The position numbers and the translations under genes were made by a program. The notes under the pieces are model-generated. The model saw nothing but the letters and a program-made list of their open reading frames with translations. It searched no databases and had not been told where the DNA came from. From contig JASTVH010000014.1 in assembly GCA_042862465.1 (NCBI GenBank), positions 1 through 64,000 on the forward strand: a DNA stretch of 64,000 nucleotides, in the 5' to 3' direction. This DNA comes from JASTVH01 sp042862465. Its GTDB lineage: Bacteria; Pseudomonadota; Gammaproteobacteria; Pseudomonadales; Oleiphilaceae. Of this stretch, positions 16,216-26,292 are shown in pieces (position 1 is the stretch's first letter; each line of letters begins with the position of its first letter).

Positions 16216-17415
16216 ATGAATGCTAAGGCGCCCAAACGAGTGACCGTCCTGGGAGCGACGGGTTCCATCGGCCAAAGTACGCTCGATGTGATCGCCCGCC
16301 ATCCGGAGCGGTTCGAAATCTTTGCCCTGACCGCCTGCCGACAGGTGGAAGCCCTGGCTCGGCAGTGCCTTGACCACAATCCCCGTTATGCCGTGCTGGT
16401 GGATGCCGAGCGGGCATCGGAGCTGCAGGCCATGCTGGCGGGGCAGTGCCGAACCCAGGTGGTGGCCGGAAGCGACGCCCTGTCCGAGGTTGCCGCTGCC
16501 GATGAGGTGGATGTGGTGATGGCGGCCATCGTCGGTGCCGCCGGGCTGGCGCCGACCCTGGCTGCCGTCGAAACCGGCAAGCGGGTGCTGCTGGCTAACA
16601 AGGAAGCGCTGGTCATGTCCGGGGCGCTGTTCATGGATGCGGTGGCCCGGCACGGGGCCGAACTGCTGCCGATCGACAGCGAACACAATGCCATTTTCCA
16701 GTGCTTGCCGGCCACGCAGGTGCGTCAGCTCGACCAGGCGGGCGTCAAGCGCATTCTCCTGACGGCGTCCGGTGGCCCGTTCCGGACCTGGTCACTGGAA
16801 GCGCTGGAAACGGTCACGCCGGAGCAGGCCTGTGCCCATCCCAACTGGTCCATGGGGCGCAAGATTTCGGTGGATTCGGCGACCCTGATGAACAAGGGGC
16901 TGGAGCTGATCGAAGCCTGCTGGCTGTTCAACACCGATCCTTCCCGTATCGAGGTGCATGTGCACCCCGAGAGCATTATCCACTCCATGGTCGAGTACCT
17001 TGACGGGTCGGTCCTGGCGCAGCTGGGCAGCCCCGACATGCGTACCCCGATTGCCAATGGCATGGCCTGGCCGGAGCGGATCGATGCCGGAGTGCCGTCT
17101 CTGGATCTGTTCCAGATTGGGCAGTTCCATTTCGAGGCGCCGGATCTTGAGCGCTTTCCCTGCTTGCGGCTGGCTGCGGATGCCTTCCGCACCGGCGGCA
17201 CCGCACCGGCCGTGCTTAATGCCGCCAATGAAGTGGCTGTCGAGGCCTTTCTGAACGGTGATCTGCGTTTCCACCGGATTCCCGCTATTATTGAAGCCGC
17301 GCTGTCGGCGGTGAACTTTTCCCCGGCAGAGAGTATCGAACAAGTGCTGGCTCAGGATGCCGAAGCCCGTTCCCGGGCCCGGGAAGCCCTGAAGCACGCG
17401 GCGGTTACGGTTTAG
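16216..17415 (+). CDS. dxr: 1-deoxy-D-xylulose-5-phosphate reductoisomerase
   Basis: 399 aa. NADPH-binding VTVLGATGSIGQSTLDVI, active-site LLPIDSEHNAIFQCL (metal-binding Asp/Glu), TASGGPFRTW flexible loop and HPNWSMGRKISVDSATLMNK are all present. It commits DXP to the MEP isoprenoid pathway, which feeds uppS just upstream. Start ATG 16216 after GAGAGGCGATAAG; the TTG at 16201 is less likely. Confidence 0.97.
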   Translation: MNAKAPKRVTVLGATGSIGQSTLDVIARHPERFEIFALTACRQVEALARQCLDHNPRYAVLVDAERASELQAMLAGQCRTQVVAGSDALSEVAAADEVDVVMAAIVGAAGLAPTLAAVETGKRVLLANKEALVMSGALFMDAVARHGAELLPIDSEHNAIFQCLPATQVRQLDQAGVKRILLTASGGPFRTWSLEALETVTPEQACAHPNWSMGRKISVDSATLMNKGLELIEACWLFNTDPSRIEVHVHPESIIHSMVEYLDGSVLAQLGSPDMRTPIANGMAWPERIDAGVPSLDLFQIGQFHFEAPDLERFPCLRLAADAFRTGGTAPAVLNAANEVAVEAFLNGDLRFHRIPAIIEAALSAVNFSPAESIEQVLAQDAEARSRAREALKHAAVTV

Positions 17416-17450
17416 GACACGAGCAGTCCGGATTAGAGTTCGGGAGTCGA

Positions 17451-18800
17451 ATGCAAGTCATCGAAACAATATTGGCATTGATCGTCACGCTGGGCATCCT
17501 GGTGACGGTTCACGAATACGGCCACTTTCTGGTGGCCCGCCGCTGTGGCGTCAAGGTGCTGCGGTTTTCAGTCGGCTTCGGCAAGCCGTTCTTCTCATGG
17601 TACGACCGAAAGGGCACCGAGTACGCCATCGCCGCCATTCCCCTGGGCGGCTACGTCAAGATGCTCGACGAGCGCGAGGGGCCGGTTCCCGACGACCAGC
17701 TTGACCAGGCCTTCACCCGCAAGTCACCCGGCAAGCGTATTGCCATCGCTGCGGCAGGTCCGATAGCCAACTTCCTTTTTGCCCTGGTGGCTTACTGGGT
17801 GCTTTACGTGGTCGGCTTTACTGTTGTTGCCCCGGTGGTGGGGGAGGTGGAGCCCGAATCACCCGCCGCGCGCATGGGGCTGGAGTCCGGCATGGCCATC
17901 GAGTCCGTGGATGGCGAAAAGGTGGTGTCCTGGCGGGATGTCGGCCTTGCGCTGTTGCAGCGGGCCGGTGAGGATGAACCGGTCTACATGGCGTTGCAAA
18001 AAGACGGTGAGCGCCTGCAGCGCAGCGTGCAACTGGAAAACTGGCTGCAGGGCGCCAAGGACCCTGATCCGGTAGCGCTGTTTGGTATTAAGCCCTGGCG
18101 ACCGGAACTGCCCCCCATCATCCATCAGGTCTTGCCGGGAGAGGCGGCGGCGCGAGCCGGGCTTCAGGCGGAGGATCGCATTCTTTCGGTTAACGGTGAG
18201 CCCATTGGCAACTGGGACCGGTTTGTGGACAAGGTCCGTGCTTCTGCCGGCCAGGCTCTTGAGGTTGTGGTACAGCGTGACGGCAAGCGCTTGAGTCTGA
18301 CGCTGACACCGGGAGAAAGAACCGCGCCCGATGGCCAAACCACCGGCTACATCGGTGCCGGCGTCAAACCCGGCGAATGGCCGGAAGACAAGCTCAGAAC
18401 CCTGAGCTATGGACCATTGGAAGCAATCCCCGCAGCGGCCGGGCGATTCTGGTCAGACACCAGCGTGACCCTGGTGGCAGTGAAGAAAATGGTCACGGGC
18501 CTGCTCTCCCTGGAAAACCTGAGCGGCCCCATCACCATTGCGCGGGTCGCCGAAGCATCGGTGAGTTCCGGGTTTGAGGACTTCATACGATTCCTGGCGT
18601 ACGTCAGCATCAGTCTGGGTATCCTCAACCTGCTGCCGATCCCCGTGCTCGATGGCGGGCACATTCTCTACTACGGCATCGAAGCCATCCGCGGAAAGCC
18701 GCTGAGCGAAGCGGCCCAGGCCTTCGGGTTGCGGTTGGGCATGGCATTAATCATCTCATTGATGCTGTTTGCCCTTTACAACGACCTCATGCGGTTGTGA
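17451..18800 (+). CDS. rseP: Site-2 intramembrane zinc protease RseP
   Basis: 449 aa. Catalytic TVHEYGHFLVARR (HExxH at residues 21-25) lies in the first membrane helix. Two PDZ domains follow (around VGEVEPESPAARMGLESGM and VLPGEAAARAGLQAEDRIL), then the third zinc ligand in PIPVLDGGHILYYG and a last helix. RseP cleaves anti-sigma-E RseA in the envelope stress response and clears signal peptides. It lies between dxr and bamA as is standard. Confidence 0.97.
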   Translation: MQVIETILALIVTLGILVTVHEYGHFLVARRCGVKVLRFSVGFGKPFFSWYDRKGTEYAIAAIPLGGYVKMLDEREGPVPDDQLDQAFTRKSPGKRIAIAAAGPIANFLFALVAYWVLYVVGFTVVAPVVGEVEPESPAARMGLESGMAIESVDGEKVVSWRDVGLALLQRAGEDEPVYMALQKDGERLQRSVQLENWLQGAKDPDPVALFGIKPWRPELPPIIHQVLPGEAAARAGLQAEDRILSVNGEPIGNWDRFVDKVRASAGQALEVVVQRDGKRLSLTLTPGERTAPDGQTTGYIGAGVKPGEWPEDKLRTLSYGPLEAIPAAAGRFWSDTSVTLVAVKKMVTGLLSLENLSGPITIARVAEASVSSGFEDFIRFLAYVSISLGILNLLPIPVLDGGHILYYGIEAIRGKPLSEAAQAFGLRLGMALIISLMLFALYNDLMRL

Positions 18801-19035
18801 GAATTGCGCCTTCCGTCCAGTGCTCCTTCGAGGTGTGACTGACGGCTCCAGAGCTGTGCGGGCATTTTTTTGCCTGCACCCGGCGCCCTGGCCGACCAAT
18901 GTCGAACACAGCACCTTGCCGGCGCATATGTAGGGCTCGAAGCTTTTTAGGGGTTGGCCGATGCCATCGGTGCGGGCCTCCTGAACCTGGCGTGTCCAGC
19001 GCGCCATTCCCGAATGAATTAGGCGTACAGACTGC

Positions 19036-21351
19036 ATGAGACGTACCGCACTGCGACTGGTAGCTATTCTGACTCTCCTCCTGGCCAGTATGACCGCCAC
19101 GGCCGACAACTTCGTGGTTTCCGATATCGAAGTCCAGGGCCTGCAACGGGTTTCCGCCGGCACCATCTTCAGTTCCCTCCCGATCGCCATTGGTGACGAG
19201 GTGGCGCCACTGGACGTTGCCGAAGGTATCCGCGCGCTTTTCGATACCGGTCTGTTCACCGATATCGAGATCGCCCGTGACGACAATGTCCTGGTGGTGC
19301 GGGTCCAGGAGCGACCGGCGATCAGCAAAATCGACATCGAGGGCAACCAGGCTATAGAAACCGAGCAGCTCAAGGATGCATTGAGCAAGGCCGGTCTGGA
19401 GGAAGGGCAGGTCTTCAAGCGGGCCACCCTCGAGCGTATCGAGCTGGAAATCCTGCGCTCCTACGTCGCCCAGGGCCGCTACAGCGCGAGCGTGAAGGCG
19501 GAGGTGGAGAATCAGGAGCGCAACCGCGTGGCGATCAAGCTAAAGATCAACGAAGGCGAGATCGCGGCCATCCACCACATCAACATCGTGGGCAACAAGG
19601 CCTTTAGCGACGAAACTCTGATCAGCCTGATGGAGTTGGAAAACACCAGTTGGTGGAACTCTATCACCAATTCCGACAAGTATTCCCGCGAAAAGCTGAG
19701 CGGCGATATGGAGCGCATCCGCTCCTATTATCTGGATCGCGGCTACATCAACTTCACCGTGGAAAGCACCCAGGTTTCGATCTCGCCGGACAAGAAGCAG
19801 GTTTTCATTACCCTGTCGGTGAACGAGGGGGCGCAGTACACGGTTGGTGATATCAACATCAAGGGCAAGCTGATCGTCCCCGAGGAGGAGCTGCGCAAGC
19901 TGCTGTTGATGGAGAAGGGCGAAGTCTTCTCCCGCGAGAAACTGACCCTGACCGAAGAATTGCTGGCCAAGCGCCTGGGCAAGGAAGGCTACACCTTTGC
20001 CAACGTCAACGGCGTCCCGCAGACCCATGATGACAACACCGCCACCCTGAATTTCTTCGTGGAACCCGGGCGGCGGACCTACGTGCGTCGCATCAATTTC
20101 TTCGGAAACACGGCGACCCATGATGAAGTGCTGCGCCAGGAAATGGTCCAGATGGAAGGCGCCGTGGCCTCCACTGACCTGATCGAAGGCTCGAAGACGC
20201 AGCTGGAACGCCTTGGTTTCTTCAAAACCGTCAACGTGGAGACGCCCGCCGTACCGGGCACCAGCGACCAGATCGACGTTAACTACTCGGTGGAAGAGCA
20301 GCCCACCGGCAGTCTCTCCGCCTCGCTTGGCTTCTCGCAGTCCTCCGGCTTTATCGTCGGCGCCAACGTTTCGGAAAAGAACTTCTTCGGGACCGGCAAG
20401 CGGGTGAGCTTTGGCCTGAATGTCAGCGATTCGGTCAAGAGCGCCAATTTCTCCTTCCTGGACCCTTACTACACTGTGGATGGTGTCAGTCGCGGCTTCA
20501 GCCTGTTTGCCAAGCAAACCGACTATGCCAACGAAAACCTGTCGTCCTTTGTGCTGGACAACTACGGCGGTAAAGTCACGTTTGGCTACCCCATCGACAA
20601 CCTCTCGCGGCTTGAGTTTGGTTACGGCTACGAGCACACTCGCGTCAAGGTGGGGCAGGAGCCAGCGCAGGAGATCTCCGCGTTCCTGGACGATAACGGC
20701 AACCAGTTCAATACCTATACCGTCAACGGTGCCTGGGTGCGCAATTCGCTCAACCGCGGTGTCTTTCCGACCAAGGGTTTCAAGCATTCGTTCTCGGTGG
20801 AGGTGGCGGTGCCGGGCAGTGATCTGACCTACTACAAGGCCAGCCACCTGATGGATTTCTACCAGCCCATCGACCGTGATCATGACTGGGTCTTCCGGGC
20901 CAAGAGTAATATCCGTTTCGGCGATGGCCTGTGGTCTACCAAGACACTGCCTTTCTATGAGAACTATTTTGCCGGGGGTTACGGCTCCGTCCGGGGCTAT
21001 AAGGCCAACACGCTGGGGCCGCGCAGCACGCCGCATCCTCTGGATTTCCCCACGCCGGATCCATTCGGCGGTAATGTGTCCATCGAGGGCAGTCTGCAGA
21101 TGATCGTGCCTACACCGTTCGCCTCGGACATTGACTCCATGCGCACAACGGTATTCCTGGATGGGGGTAATGTTTTTGATACCGATCGTGGGTATGATCC
21201 GTCTCTGGGCGAATTGAGATACTCGGCGGGTGTTGGCCTGCAATGGATCACCGCGATCGGCCCGCTGGCCTTCAGTCTGGCGCAGCCTTTGAACGACGAA
21301 CCGGGAGACGAGACCCAGATCTTCCAGTTCTCTTTGGGGCAGCAGTTCTAG
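19036..21351 (+). CDS. bamA: Outer-membrane protein assembly factor BamA
   Basis: 771 aa. A signal peptide (about residues 1-22, cut near TATA-D) is followed by five POTRA domains to about residue 420 and a 16-stranded barrel. The barrel has the Omp85 motif GSVRGYKANTLGP and the C-terminal Phe-ending strand (FSLGQQF) used as a beta-signal. It folds outer-membrane proteins with BamB-E. The 235 bases before it hold a GTGCGGGC/GCCTGCAC hairpin near 18858 but no sigma-E promoter I could recognise. Confidence 0.97.
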   Translation: MRRTALRLVAILTLLLASMTATADNFVVSDIEVQGLQRVSAGTIFSSLPIAIGDEVAPLDVAEGIRALFDTGLFTDIEIARDDNVLVVRVQERPAISKIDIEGNQAIETEQLKDALSKAGLEEGQVFKRATLERIELEILRSYVAQGRYSASVKAEVENQERNRVAIKLKINEGEIAAIHHINIVGNKAFSDETLISLMELENTSWWNSITNSDKYSREKLSGDMERIRSYYLDRGYINFTVESTQVSISPDKKQVFITLSVNEGAQYTVGDINIKGKLIVPEEELRKLLLMEKGEVFSREKLTLTEELLAKRLGKEGYTFANVNGVPQTHDDNTATLNFFVEPGRRTYVRRINFFGNTATHDEVLRQEMVQMEGAVASTDLIEGSKTQLERLGFFKTVNVETPAVPGTSDQIDVNYSVEEQPTGSLSASLGFSQSSGFIVGANVSEKNFFGTGKRVSFGLNVSDSVKSANFSFLDPYYTVDGVSRGFSLFAKQTDYANENLSSFVLDNYGGKVTFGYPIDNLSRLEFGYGYEHTRVKVGQEPAQEISAFLDDNGNQFNTYTVNGAWVRNSLNRGVFPTKGFKHSFSVEVAVPGSDLTYYKASHLMDFYQPIDRDHDWVFRAKSNIRFGDGLWSTKTLPFYENYFAGGYGSVRGYKANTLGPRSTPHPLDFPTPDPFGGNVSIEGSLQMIVPTPFASDIDSMRTTVFLDGGNVFDTDRGYDPSLGELRYSAGVGLQWITAIGPLAFSLAQPLNDEPGDETQIFQFSLGQQF

Positions 21352-21452
21352 CGGAGCCTTGGTACTCCGTTCGACCTGTGCGCCCAGTGAGCGCGGGTGT
21401 GAATCAGTTTTTTTTGGATGACAAGTCGCAAGTCTTTAGAGGAGTTTGAATA

Positions 21453-21962
21453 ATGCGTTGGTTGCATGCTTTGACCGTAACGGTCCTGATGGCGGTTTCC
21501 ATGACGGCGGCTGCGGAGTTGAAGGTCGGAGTGGTCGATCTGCGTCAGGCCCTGTTCACTTCGGATGCCGCAAAATCCTTCAGCCAGAAGCTGCAGGAAA
21601 ACTTCAAGGATGATGAAAACAAGGTGCGTGCGGCCCAGGACGAGGCGCAGAAGCTGAAAGAGCGCCTGGAAAAGGACGGCGCCATGATGAACGAGGCCGA
21701 GCGCAAGAAGCTGGCCCAGCAGTTCCAGGAGAAGGCCAAGGAATTCAGCTACCTGAAAAACAAGCTGGACTCGGCGGTCACCTCACAGAAGCAGGACTTC
21801 CTGCAACAGTCGCGTCCCATGGTCGATGAATCCCTGCAGGAGCTGCTGGACAGCCGCGAACTGGACCTGATCCTGCCGCGGGAGGCGGTTGTCTATGCCA
21901 AGCCGTCCATGGATCTGACCGAAGAGCTGATCAAGAAGCTCAACGCCAAGTCTGAGCAGTAA
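21453..21962 (+). CDS. skp: Periplasmic chaperone Skp (OmpH family)
   Basis: 169 aa with a signal peptide cut after MTAAA. The mature part is a long charged helical hairpin (KLQENFKDDENKVRAAQDEA...), the tentacle arms of the Skp trimer, and ends in the conserved IKKLNAKSE region. Skp holds unfolded outer-membrane proteins in the periplasm and works with BamA encoded directly upstream. Start ATG 21453 follows AGAGGAG. Confidence 0.93.
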   Translation: MRWLHALTVTVLMAVSMTAAAELKVGVVDLRQALFTSDAAKSFSQKLQENFKDDENKVRAAQDEAQKLKERLEKDGAMMNEAERKKLAQQFQEKAKEFSYLKNKLDSAVTSQKQDFLQQSRPMVDESLQELLDSRELDLILPREAVVYAKPSMDLTEELIKKLNAKSEQ

Positions 21963-21991
21963 GGCTGCCGGGCGGGGGTTGGGAAACGGTT

Positions 21992-23023
21992 ATGGCTCAG
22001 TTCAGTTTAACGCTGGAGGAAATCGCCCTGTGGCTGGGTGCCGAATTGCGCGGCGATGCCCAGACTCGCATCACCGGCCTGGCAACGCTGCAGGATGCCG
22101 GGGAGGGCGATATCGCCTTTCTCTCCAATCCCAAGTACGCCCGCCATCTTTCCGCAACCGGGGCTTCGGCCGTCCTGGTGAGCGAAGAAACGGCCCAGGC
22201 TTGTCCGACCAATGTCTTGGTGCTGGAGAACCCCTATCTCGGCTATGCTCGCCTCAGCCATCGATTCGATCCGGCTCCGGAACCGAAAGCGGGTATTCAT
22301 CCCTCTGCGGTGATCGATCCCAGCGCGACCGTGGCCGAGCAGGCGTCCATTGGCCCCAATGTCGTCATTGGCGCCCGGGTGACCATCGACGAGGGTGTTG
22401 AGATTGGTGCGAACTGCTCGGTTGGAGATGACTCCAGTATCGGCCGTGACAGCCTGATCCGACCCAACGTGTCGATTTATCACGGTGTGCGCATTGGAGA
22501 GCGGGTGATCATCCACAGTGGATCGGTCATCGGTTCCGACGGCTTCGGCTTTGCCAATGAAAAGGGCGTCTGGCACAAGATCGCCCAGATTGGCGGGGTG
22601 GTGATCGGCAATGATGTGGAAATCGGTGCCGGCTGCACCATCGATCGCGGTGCCCTGAACGCCACGGAGATCGGCAATGGGGTCAAACTGGACAATCAGA
22701 TCCAGATTGCCCACAACGTGGTAATCGGAGAGAACACCGCCATGGCCGCCAATACGGCGGTGGCCGGTAGTACCACCATTGGTGCCTACTGCGTCATTGG
22801 CGGTGCCAGCGCGATCAGCGGTCACCTGGAGCTGGCGGACGGTGTTCACCTGACCGGTATGGCCATGGTGACCCGCAGCCTCAAGGAACCTGGCGTATAT
22901 TCATCGGGGACCGGTGTGGAATCGAATCGTCAATGGCGCAAGAGTGTGGTGCGCTTCCGACAGCTTGACGACATGGCGCGCAGGCTGAAGGAGCTGGAAA
23001 AGAAACTGGGGCGGGACGAATGA
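21992..23023 (+). CDS. lpxD: UDP-3-O-(3-hydroxyacyl)glucosamine N-acyltransferase
   Basis: 343-aa third enzyme of lipid A synthesis. N-terminal uridine-binding domain (TLEEIALWLGAELRGDAQTRITG), then many hexapeptide repeats forming a left-handed beta helix, with the catalytic His in IQIAHNVVIG. A C-terminal helix ends at KLGRDE. Length is normal. It begins 29 bases after skp and precedes fabZ. Confidence 0.96.
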   Translation: MAQFSLTLEEIALWLGAELRGDAQTRITGLATLQDAGEGDIAFLSNPKYARHLSATGASAVLVSEETAQACPTNVLVLENPYLGYARLSHRFDPAPEPKAGIHPSAVIDPSATVAEQASIGPNVVIGARVTIDEGVEIGANCSVGDDSSIGRDSLIRPNVSIYHGVRIGERVIIHSGSVIGSDGFGFANEKGVWHKIAQIGGVVIGNDVEIGAGCTIDRGALNATEIGNGVKLDNQIQIAHNVVIGENTAMAANTAVAGSTTIGAYCVIGGASAISGHLELADGVHLTGMAMVTRSLKEPGVYSSGTGVESNRQWRKSVVRFRQLDDMARRLKELEKKLGRDE

Positions 23024-23074
23024 CCCGAAACGGCAAACGAGTCCCCCCATCGAGATAAGAGTCTGAGGCTCCTG

Positions 23075-23512
23075 ATGATGCAGATAGAAGAGATCATGGA
23101 GTACCTGCCCCACCGGTATCCTTTTTTGCTGGTGGATCGGGTGATCGAGGTCGAGAAAGGCAAGCGGATTGTCGGCTACAAGAATGTCACGATCAATGAA
23201 GCCTACTTTCAGGGCCATTTTCCCAATCGGCCGGTCATGCCCGGCGTCCTGATCCTGGAAGCCATGGCGCAGATTTCCGGGATACTGGGTTTCATCACGG
23301 TGGAACGGAAGCCTTCCGATGGCGTGATACACTATCTGGCTGGTAGCAATAAGGTACGCTTCAAGCGTCCCGTGGTGCCGGGGGATCGATTGACCCTCGA
23401 GTCCAGCCTGGTGGCGGACAAGCACAGTATCTGGAAATTTGAATGCCGGGCGCTGGTGGATGACAAGCTGGCCTGCGCCGCGGAGATCATGACGGCTGAG
23501 AGAGAGGTTTGA
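23075..23512 (+). CDS. fabZ: 3-hydroxyacyl-[acyl-carrier-protein] dehydratase FabZ
   Basis: 145-aa hotdog-fold enzyme. LPHRYPFLLVDRV at the start, catalytic His in FQGHFPNRPVMPG and catalytic Glu in LILEAMAQ. It dehydrates beta-hydroxyacyl-ACPs; it competes with LpxA/LpxD for 3-hydroxyacyl-ACP, and its place between lpxD and lpxA is conserved. Start is ATG 23075 or 23078. The stop overlaps the lpxA ATG (TGATG). Confidence 0.96.
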   Translation: MMQIEEIMEYLPHRYPFLLVDRVIEVEKGKRIVGYKNVTINEAYFQGHFPNRPVMPGVLILEAMAQISGILGFITVERKPSDGVIHYLAGSNKVRFKRPVVPGDRLTLESSLVADKHSIWKFECRALVDDKLACAAEIMTAEREV

Positions 23513-24303
23513 TGTCGAACGAATCCTGGGTCGGTGTACATCCACAGGCTATAGTCGATCCGTCAGCGAAGCTGGCTGACAACGTGACCGTCGGTCCCTG
23601 GAGTTATATCGGTCCGGACGTCGAGATCGGTGAGGGCACTGAGGTGATGTCCCATGTCGTCATCAAGGGGCCGACCACGATCGGCCGCAACAATCGTATC
23701 TTCCAATTCGCCAGTGTCGGTGAGGAATGCCAGGACAAGAAGTACGCCGGCGAACCCACGACTCTGGTCATTGGCGATAACAACGTCATTCGCGAGAACT
23801 GCACGATCCACCGTGGCACCGTTCAGGATCGCGGCGAGACGCGCATCGGCAGCGATAACCTGTTGATGGCTTATGTCCACGTCGCACACGATTGCATCAT
23901 CGGCGACAACACCATCCTGGCGAATTGCGCCACCCTGGCCGGCCACGTGGAAGTGGGCGACTGGGCGATTCTGGGTGGCGGCAGCATGGTGCACCAGTTC
24001 TGCCATATCGGACCGCACAGCATGAGTGCCGGCGGCAGCATCGTGCTCAAGGATATTCCCGCCTATGTCATGGCCAGCGGCCAGTCCGCGTCCGCCCACG
24101 GGCTCAATGCCGAAGGGTTGAAGCGCCGTGGTTTCGATCGCGAGGTCATCCAGAAACTGCGCCGGGCCTACAAGGTTATTTACCGCCAGGGGCTGACCCT
24201 CAAGCAGGCCATTGAGGCGCTTGAGTCGGAATACGCCGGTGTGGCGGAAGTCGATATCCTGATCGATACCCTCAAGCGCGCCGAGCGCGGCATTGTGCGT
24301 TAG
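23512..24303 (+). CDS. lpxA: UDP-N-acetylglucosamine acyltransferase
   Basis: 263-aa first enzyme of lipid A synthesis. Hexapeptide beta helix from VHPQAIVDPSAKLADNVTVG on, catalytic His in VHVAHDCIIGD, C-terminal helical part with RGLTLKQA-like spacing (YRQGLTLKQAIEAL). ATG 23512 overlaps the fabZ stop, indicating translational coupling. A TTG three bases upstream is less likely. Confidence 0.96.
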   Translation: MSNESWVGVHPQAIVDPSAKLADNVTVGPWSYIGPDVEIGEGTEVMSHVVIKGPTTIGRNNRIFQFASVGEECQDKKYAGEPTTLVIGDNNVIRENCTIHRGTVQDRGETRIGSDNLLMAYVHVAHDCIIGDNTILANCATLAGHVEVGDWAILGGGSMVHQFCHIGPHSMSAGGSIVLKDIPAYVMASGQSASAHGLNAEGLKRRGFDREVIQKLRRAYKVIYRQGLTLKQAIEALESEYAGVAEVDILIDTLKRAERGIVR

Positions 24304-24454
24304 CACCGCTGCGCTGCGGGTCGACCGACATGCTGGAATATAACGAGGAAAAACGGACCGCCGTTCGCCCATCCCTTTTTGCGATCGCCTGCAGGCGGCA
24401 TGCCCGTCGCCTTTGTCCTGACACTTTTTTCGGCAAGGACAGGGTGTCCCCGCC

Positions 24455-25660
24455 ATGAGTGTGCCCGTGTATAGTCGGCGCCCCAAACCCACCACCTTTG
24501 CGATGGTCGCCGGTGAGGCCTCCGGTGATTTGCTGGGGGCGGGCCTTATCCGTGCCCTGAAAGCCCGTTATCCTGGTGCCCGTTTCGTGGGCATTGGCGG
24601 TCCGCAAATGATCCAGGAAGGGTTTCATTCCCTGGTGCCGATGGAGCGGCTTTCGGTCATGGGGCTGGTGGAAGTGCTGGAGCGCCTGCCGGAGCTTTTC
24701 GATATTCGCGACCGCGTTCGCGACTACTGCCTGACCAATCCGCCCGCCGCCTTTATCGGTATCGATGCGCCCGACTTTACCCTGGGCCTGGAAGGGCAAT
24801 TGCGCCGGAAGGGCGTCAAGACGGTTCACTATGTCAGTCCTTCTGTCTGGGCCTGGCGCCAGGGGCGTATCAAGAAAATTGCCCGTTATGTTGATCTGAT
24901 GCTGACGCTGTTTCCTTTCGAAGCCGATTTCTATCACCGCCATCAGGTACCGGTCGCGTTTGTGGGACACCCCCTGGCGGACCGGATTCCCCTGGTCATC
25001 GACCGCCAGCAACAGCGGCAGGATCTGGGCCTGGATACCGACCGTACCTGGGTGGCTCTGCTCCCCGGTAGTCGTGGGGGGGAGGTGGGCAAGCTGGCAC
25101 CGCTGTTCCTGGAAACCGCCAGACAGCTTGCGGACCAGCGACCGGGTATCGGGTTTGTGCTGCCTTGCGTGAACAGGGCGAGGCTCCGCCAGGTGGAGGC
25201 CATCATCGGCGAGATGGACCATCCGCCTGAGGTGAAATTGGTGGAAGGCCATTCCCGCGAGGTCATGAGTGCTTCGGACGTGGTCTTGCTGGCCTCCGGT
25301 ACCGCGACGCTGGAGGCGTTGCTGGTCAAGCGGCCCATGGTGGTGGCCTATAAAATGGCTCCCTTCACGTTCTGGTTGGCGTCCCGATTGGTCAAGATCG
25401 GTCATGTGGCGTTGGCCAACCTGTTGGCCTCGCGACCGCGCGTGCCCGAATACCTGCAGAACGAGGCAACCGTCGAGAACCTGGTGGAGGGCGTCGGCTA
25501 TTGGCTGGACAACCCGCAGGCGGTTGCGGATTTGAAAGACGATTTCGACGCCGTACACCGGTCGTTGCAATGCAATGCGGACGAGCGCGCGGCTGAAGCC
25601 ATCCAGCGCCTGATCAACGATCAGCCGCAACGGTCGCCGGAAGAGGTCATGGCACAATGA
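24455..25660 (+). CDS. lpxB: Lipid-A-disaccharide synthase
   Basis: 401-aa GT19 glycosyltransferase joining UDP-2,3-diacylglucosamine and lipid X. Signature segments: FAMVAGEASGDLLGAGLIRAL, FIGIDAPDFTLGLE, VHYVSPSVWAWRQGR, FVGHPLADRIP and LLASGTATLEALL. The 151-base gap from lpxA is larger than in E. coli. The rnhB start overlaps its stop by 4 bases. Confidence 0.96.
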   Translation: MSVPVYSRRPKPTTFAMVAGEASGDLLGAGLIRALKARYPGARFVGIGGPQMIQEGFHSLVPMERLSVMGLVEVLERLPELFDIRDRVRDYCLTNPPAAFIGIDAPDFTLGLEGQLRRKGVKTVHYVSPSVWAWRQGRIKKIARYVDLMLTLFPFEADFYHRHQVPVAFVGHPLADRIPLVIDRQQQRQDLGLDTDRTWVALLPGSRGGEVGKLAPLFLETARQLADQRPGIGFVLPCVNRARLRQVEAIIGEMDHPPEVKLVEGHSREVMSASDVVLLASGTATLEALLVKRPMVVAYKMAPFTFWLASRLVKIGHVALANLLASRPRVPEYLQNEATVENLVEGVGYWLDNPQAVADLKDDFDAVHRSLQCNADERAAEAIQRLINDQPQRSPEEVMAQ

Positions 25661-26289
25661 TTGAACTGGAACCCTTCGAGTGCAGTTACAAGGGCCGTTT
25701 ACTGGCTGGCGTGGACGAGGTTGGCCGCGGTCCTCTCGCCGGACCGGTGGTCACCGCTGCCGTGATCCTGGATCCGGATAAGCCGATTCCGGAACTCAAT
25801 GATTCCAAACAGCTCAATATCTCCCAGCGCGAGCGTCTGTTCGGTGAAATCCAGGAGAAGGCGCTTGCCTGGAGCCTGGGGCGTTGTGAGGTCAACGAGA
25901 TCGACAGCCTCAACATCTATCACGCCACACTCAAGGCCATGGAGCGGGCAGTGGCAGGGCTGGCGATTGCGCCGGAGTATGTGCTGGTAGACGGTAACCG
26001 GTTACCGAAATGGTCATGGCCGGGTGAGGCGGTTATCAAGGGGGACGGCCGGGTTCCGGCGATCAGTGCCGCTTCGATTCTGGCCAAGGTAGCGCGGGAC
26101 CGGGAGATGGTTGAACTGGACCGGGCCTACCCCATGTACGGCCTGGCCAAGCACAAGGGCTATCCCACGCCCGAGCACCTGGATGCCCTGCGGCTCCATG
26201 GCGCGGCCCACTTCCACCGCCGCTCCTTTGCACCGGTGCGGGAGGCCATCGATGCGGGCCGGATGTTCCAGCAGGATGAGCTGTTTTAG
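25657..26289 (+). CDS. rnhB: Ribonuclease HII
   Basis: 210 aa. N-terminal LLAGVDEVGRGPLAGPVVTAAV with the DEVGRG catalytic Asp-Glu, LNDSKQLN, VDGNRLP, and SAASILAKVARDREM. It cuts RNA at DNA-RNA junctions in misincorporated ribonucleotides. The ATGA overlap with lpxB makes it the last gene of the lipid A unit. It converges with the sensor cyclase gene, leaving 3 bases between the stops. Confidence 0.96.
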   Translation: MIELEPFECSYKGRLLAGVDEVGRGPLAGPVVTAAVILDPDKPIPELNDSKQLNISQRERLFGEIQEKALAWSLGRCEVNEIDSLNIYHATLKAMERAVAGLAIAPEYVLVDGNRLPKWSWPGEAVIKGDGRVPAISAASILAKVARDREMVELDRAYPMYGLAKHKGYPTPEHLDALRLHGAAHFHRRSFAPVREAIDAGRMFQQDELF

Positions 26290-26292
26290 CGC

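Noticed and set aside
18858..18885. Terminator between rseP and bamA
   Set aside because: GTGCGGGC and GCCTGCAC do pair, but the T run lies in the loop, not after the stem, so it is not an intrinsic terminator on either strand.
19540..21243. A 567-codon open frame on the strand opposite bamA
   Set aside because: Antisense shadow of a well-supported gene in GC-rich DNA; no recognisable domain and no RBS. Similar long shadows lie opposite the flavoprotein (31532-33055), GlpD (33142-34803), the FGGY kinase (34830-36464) and groEL (45082-46689).
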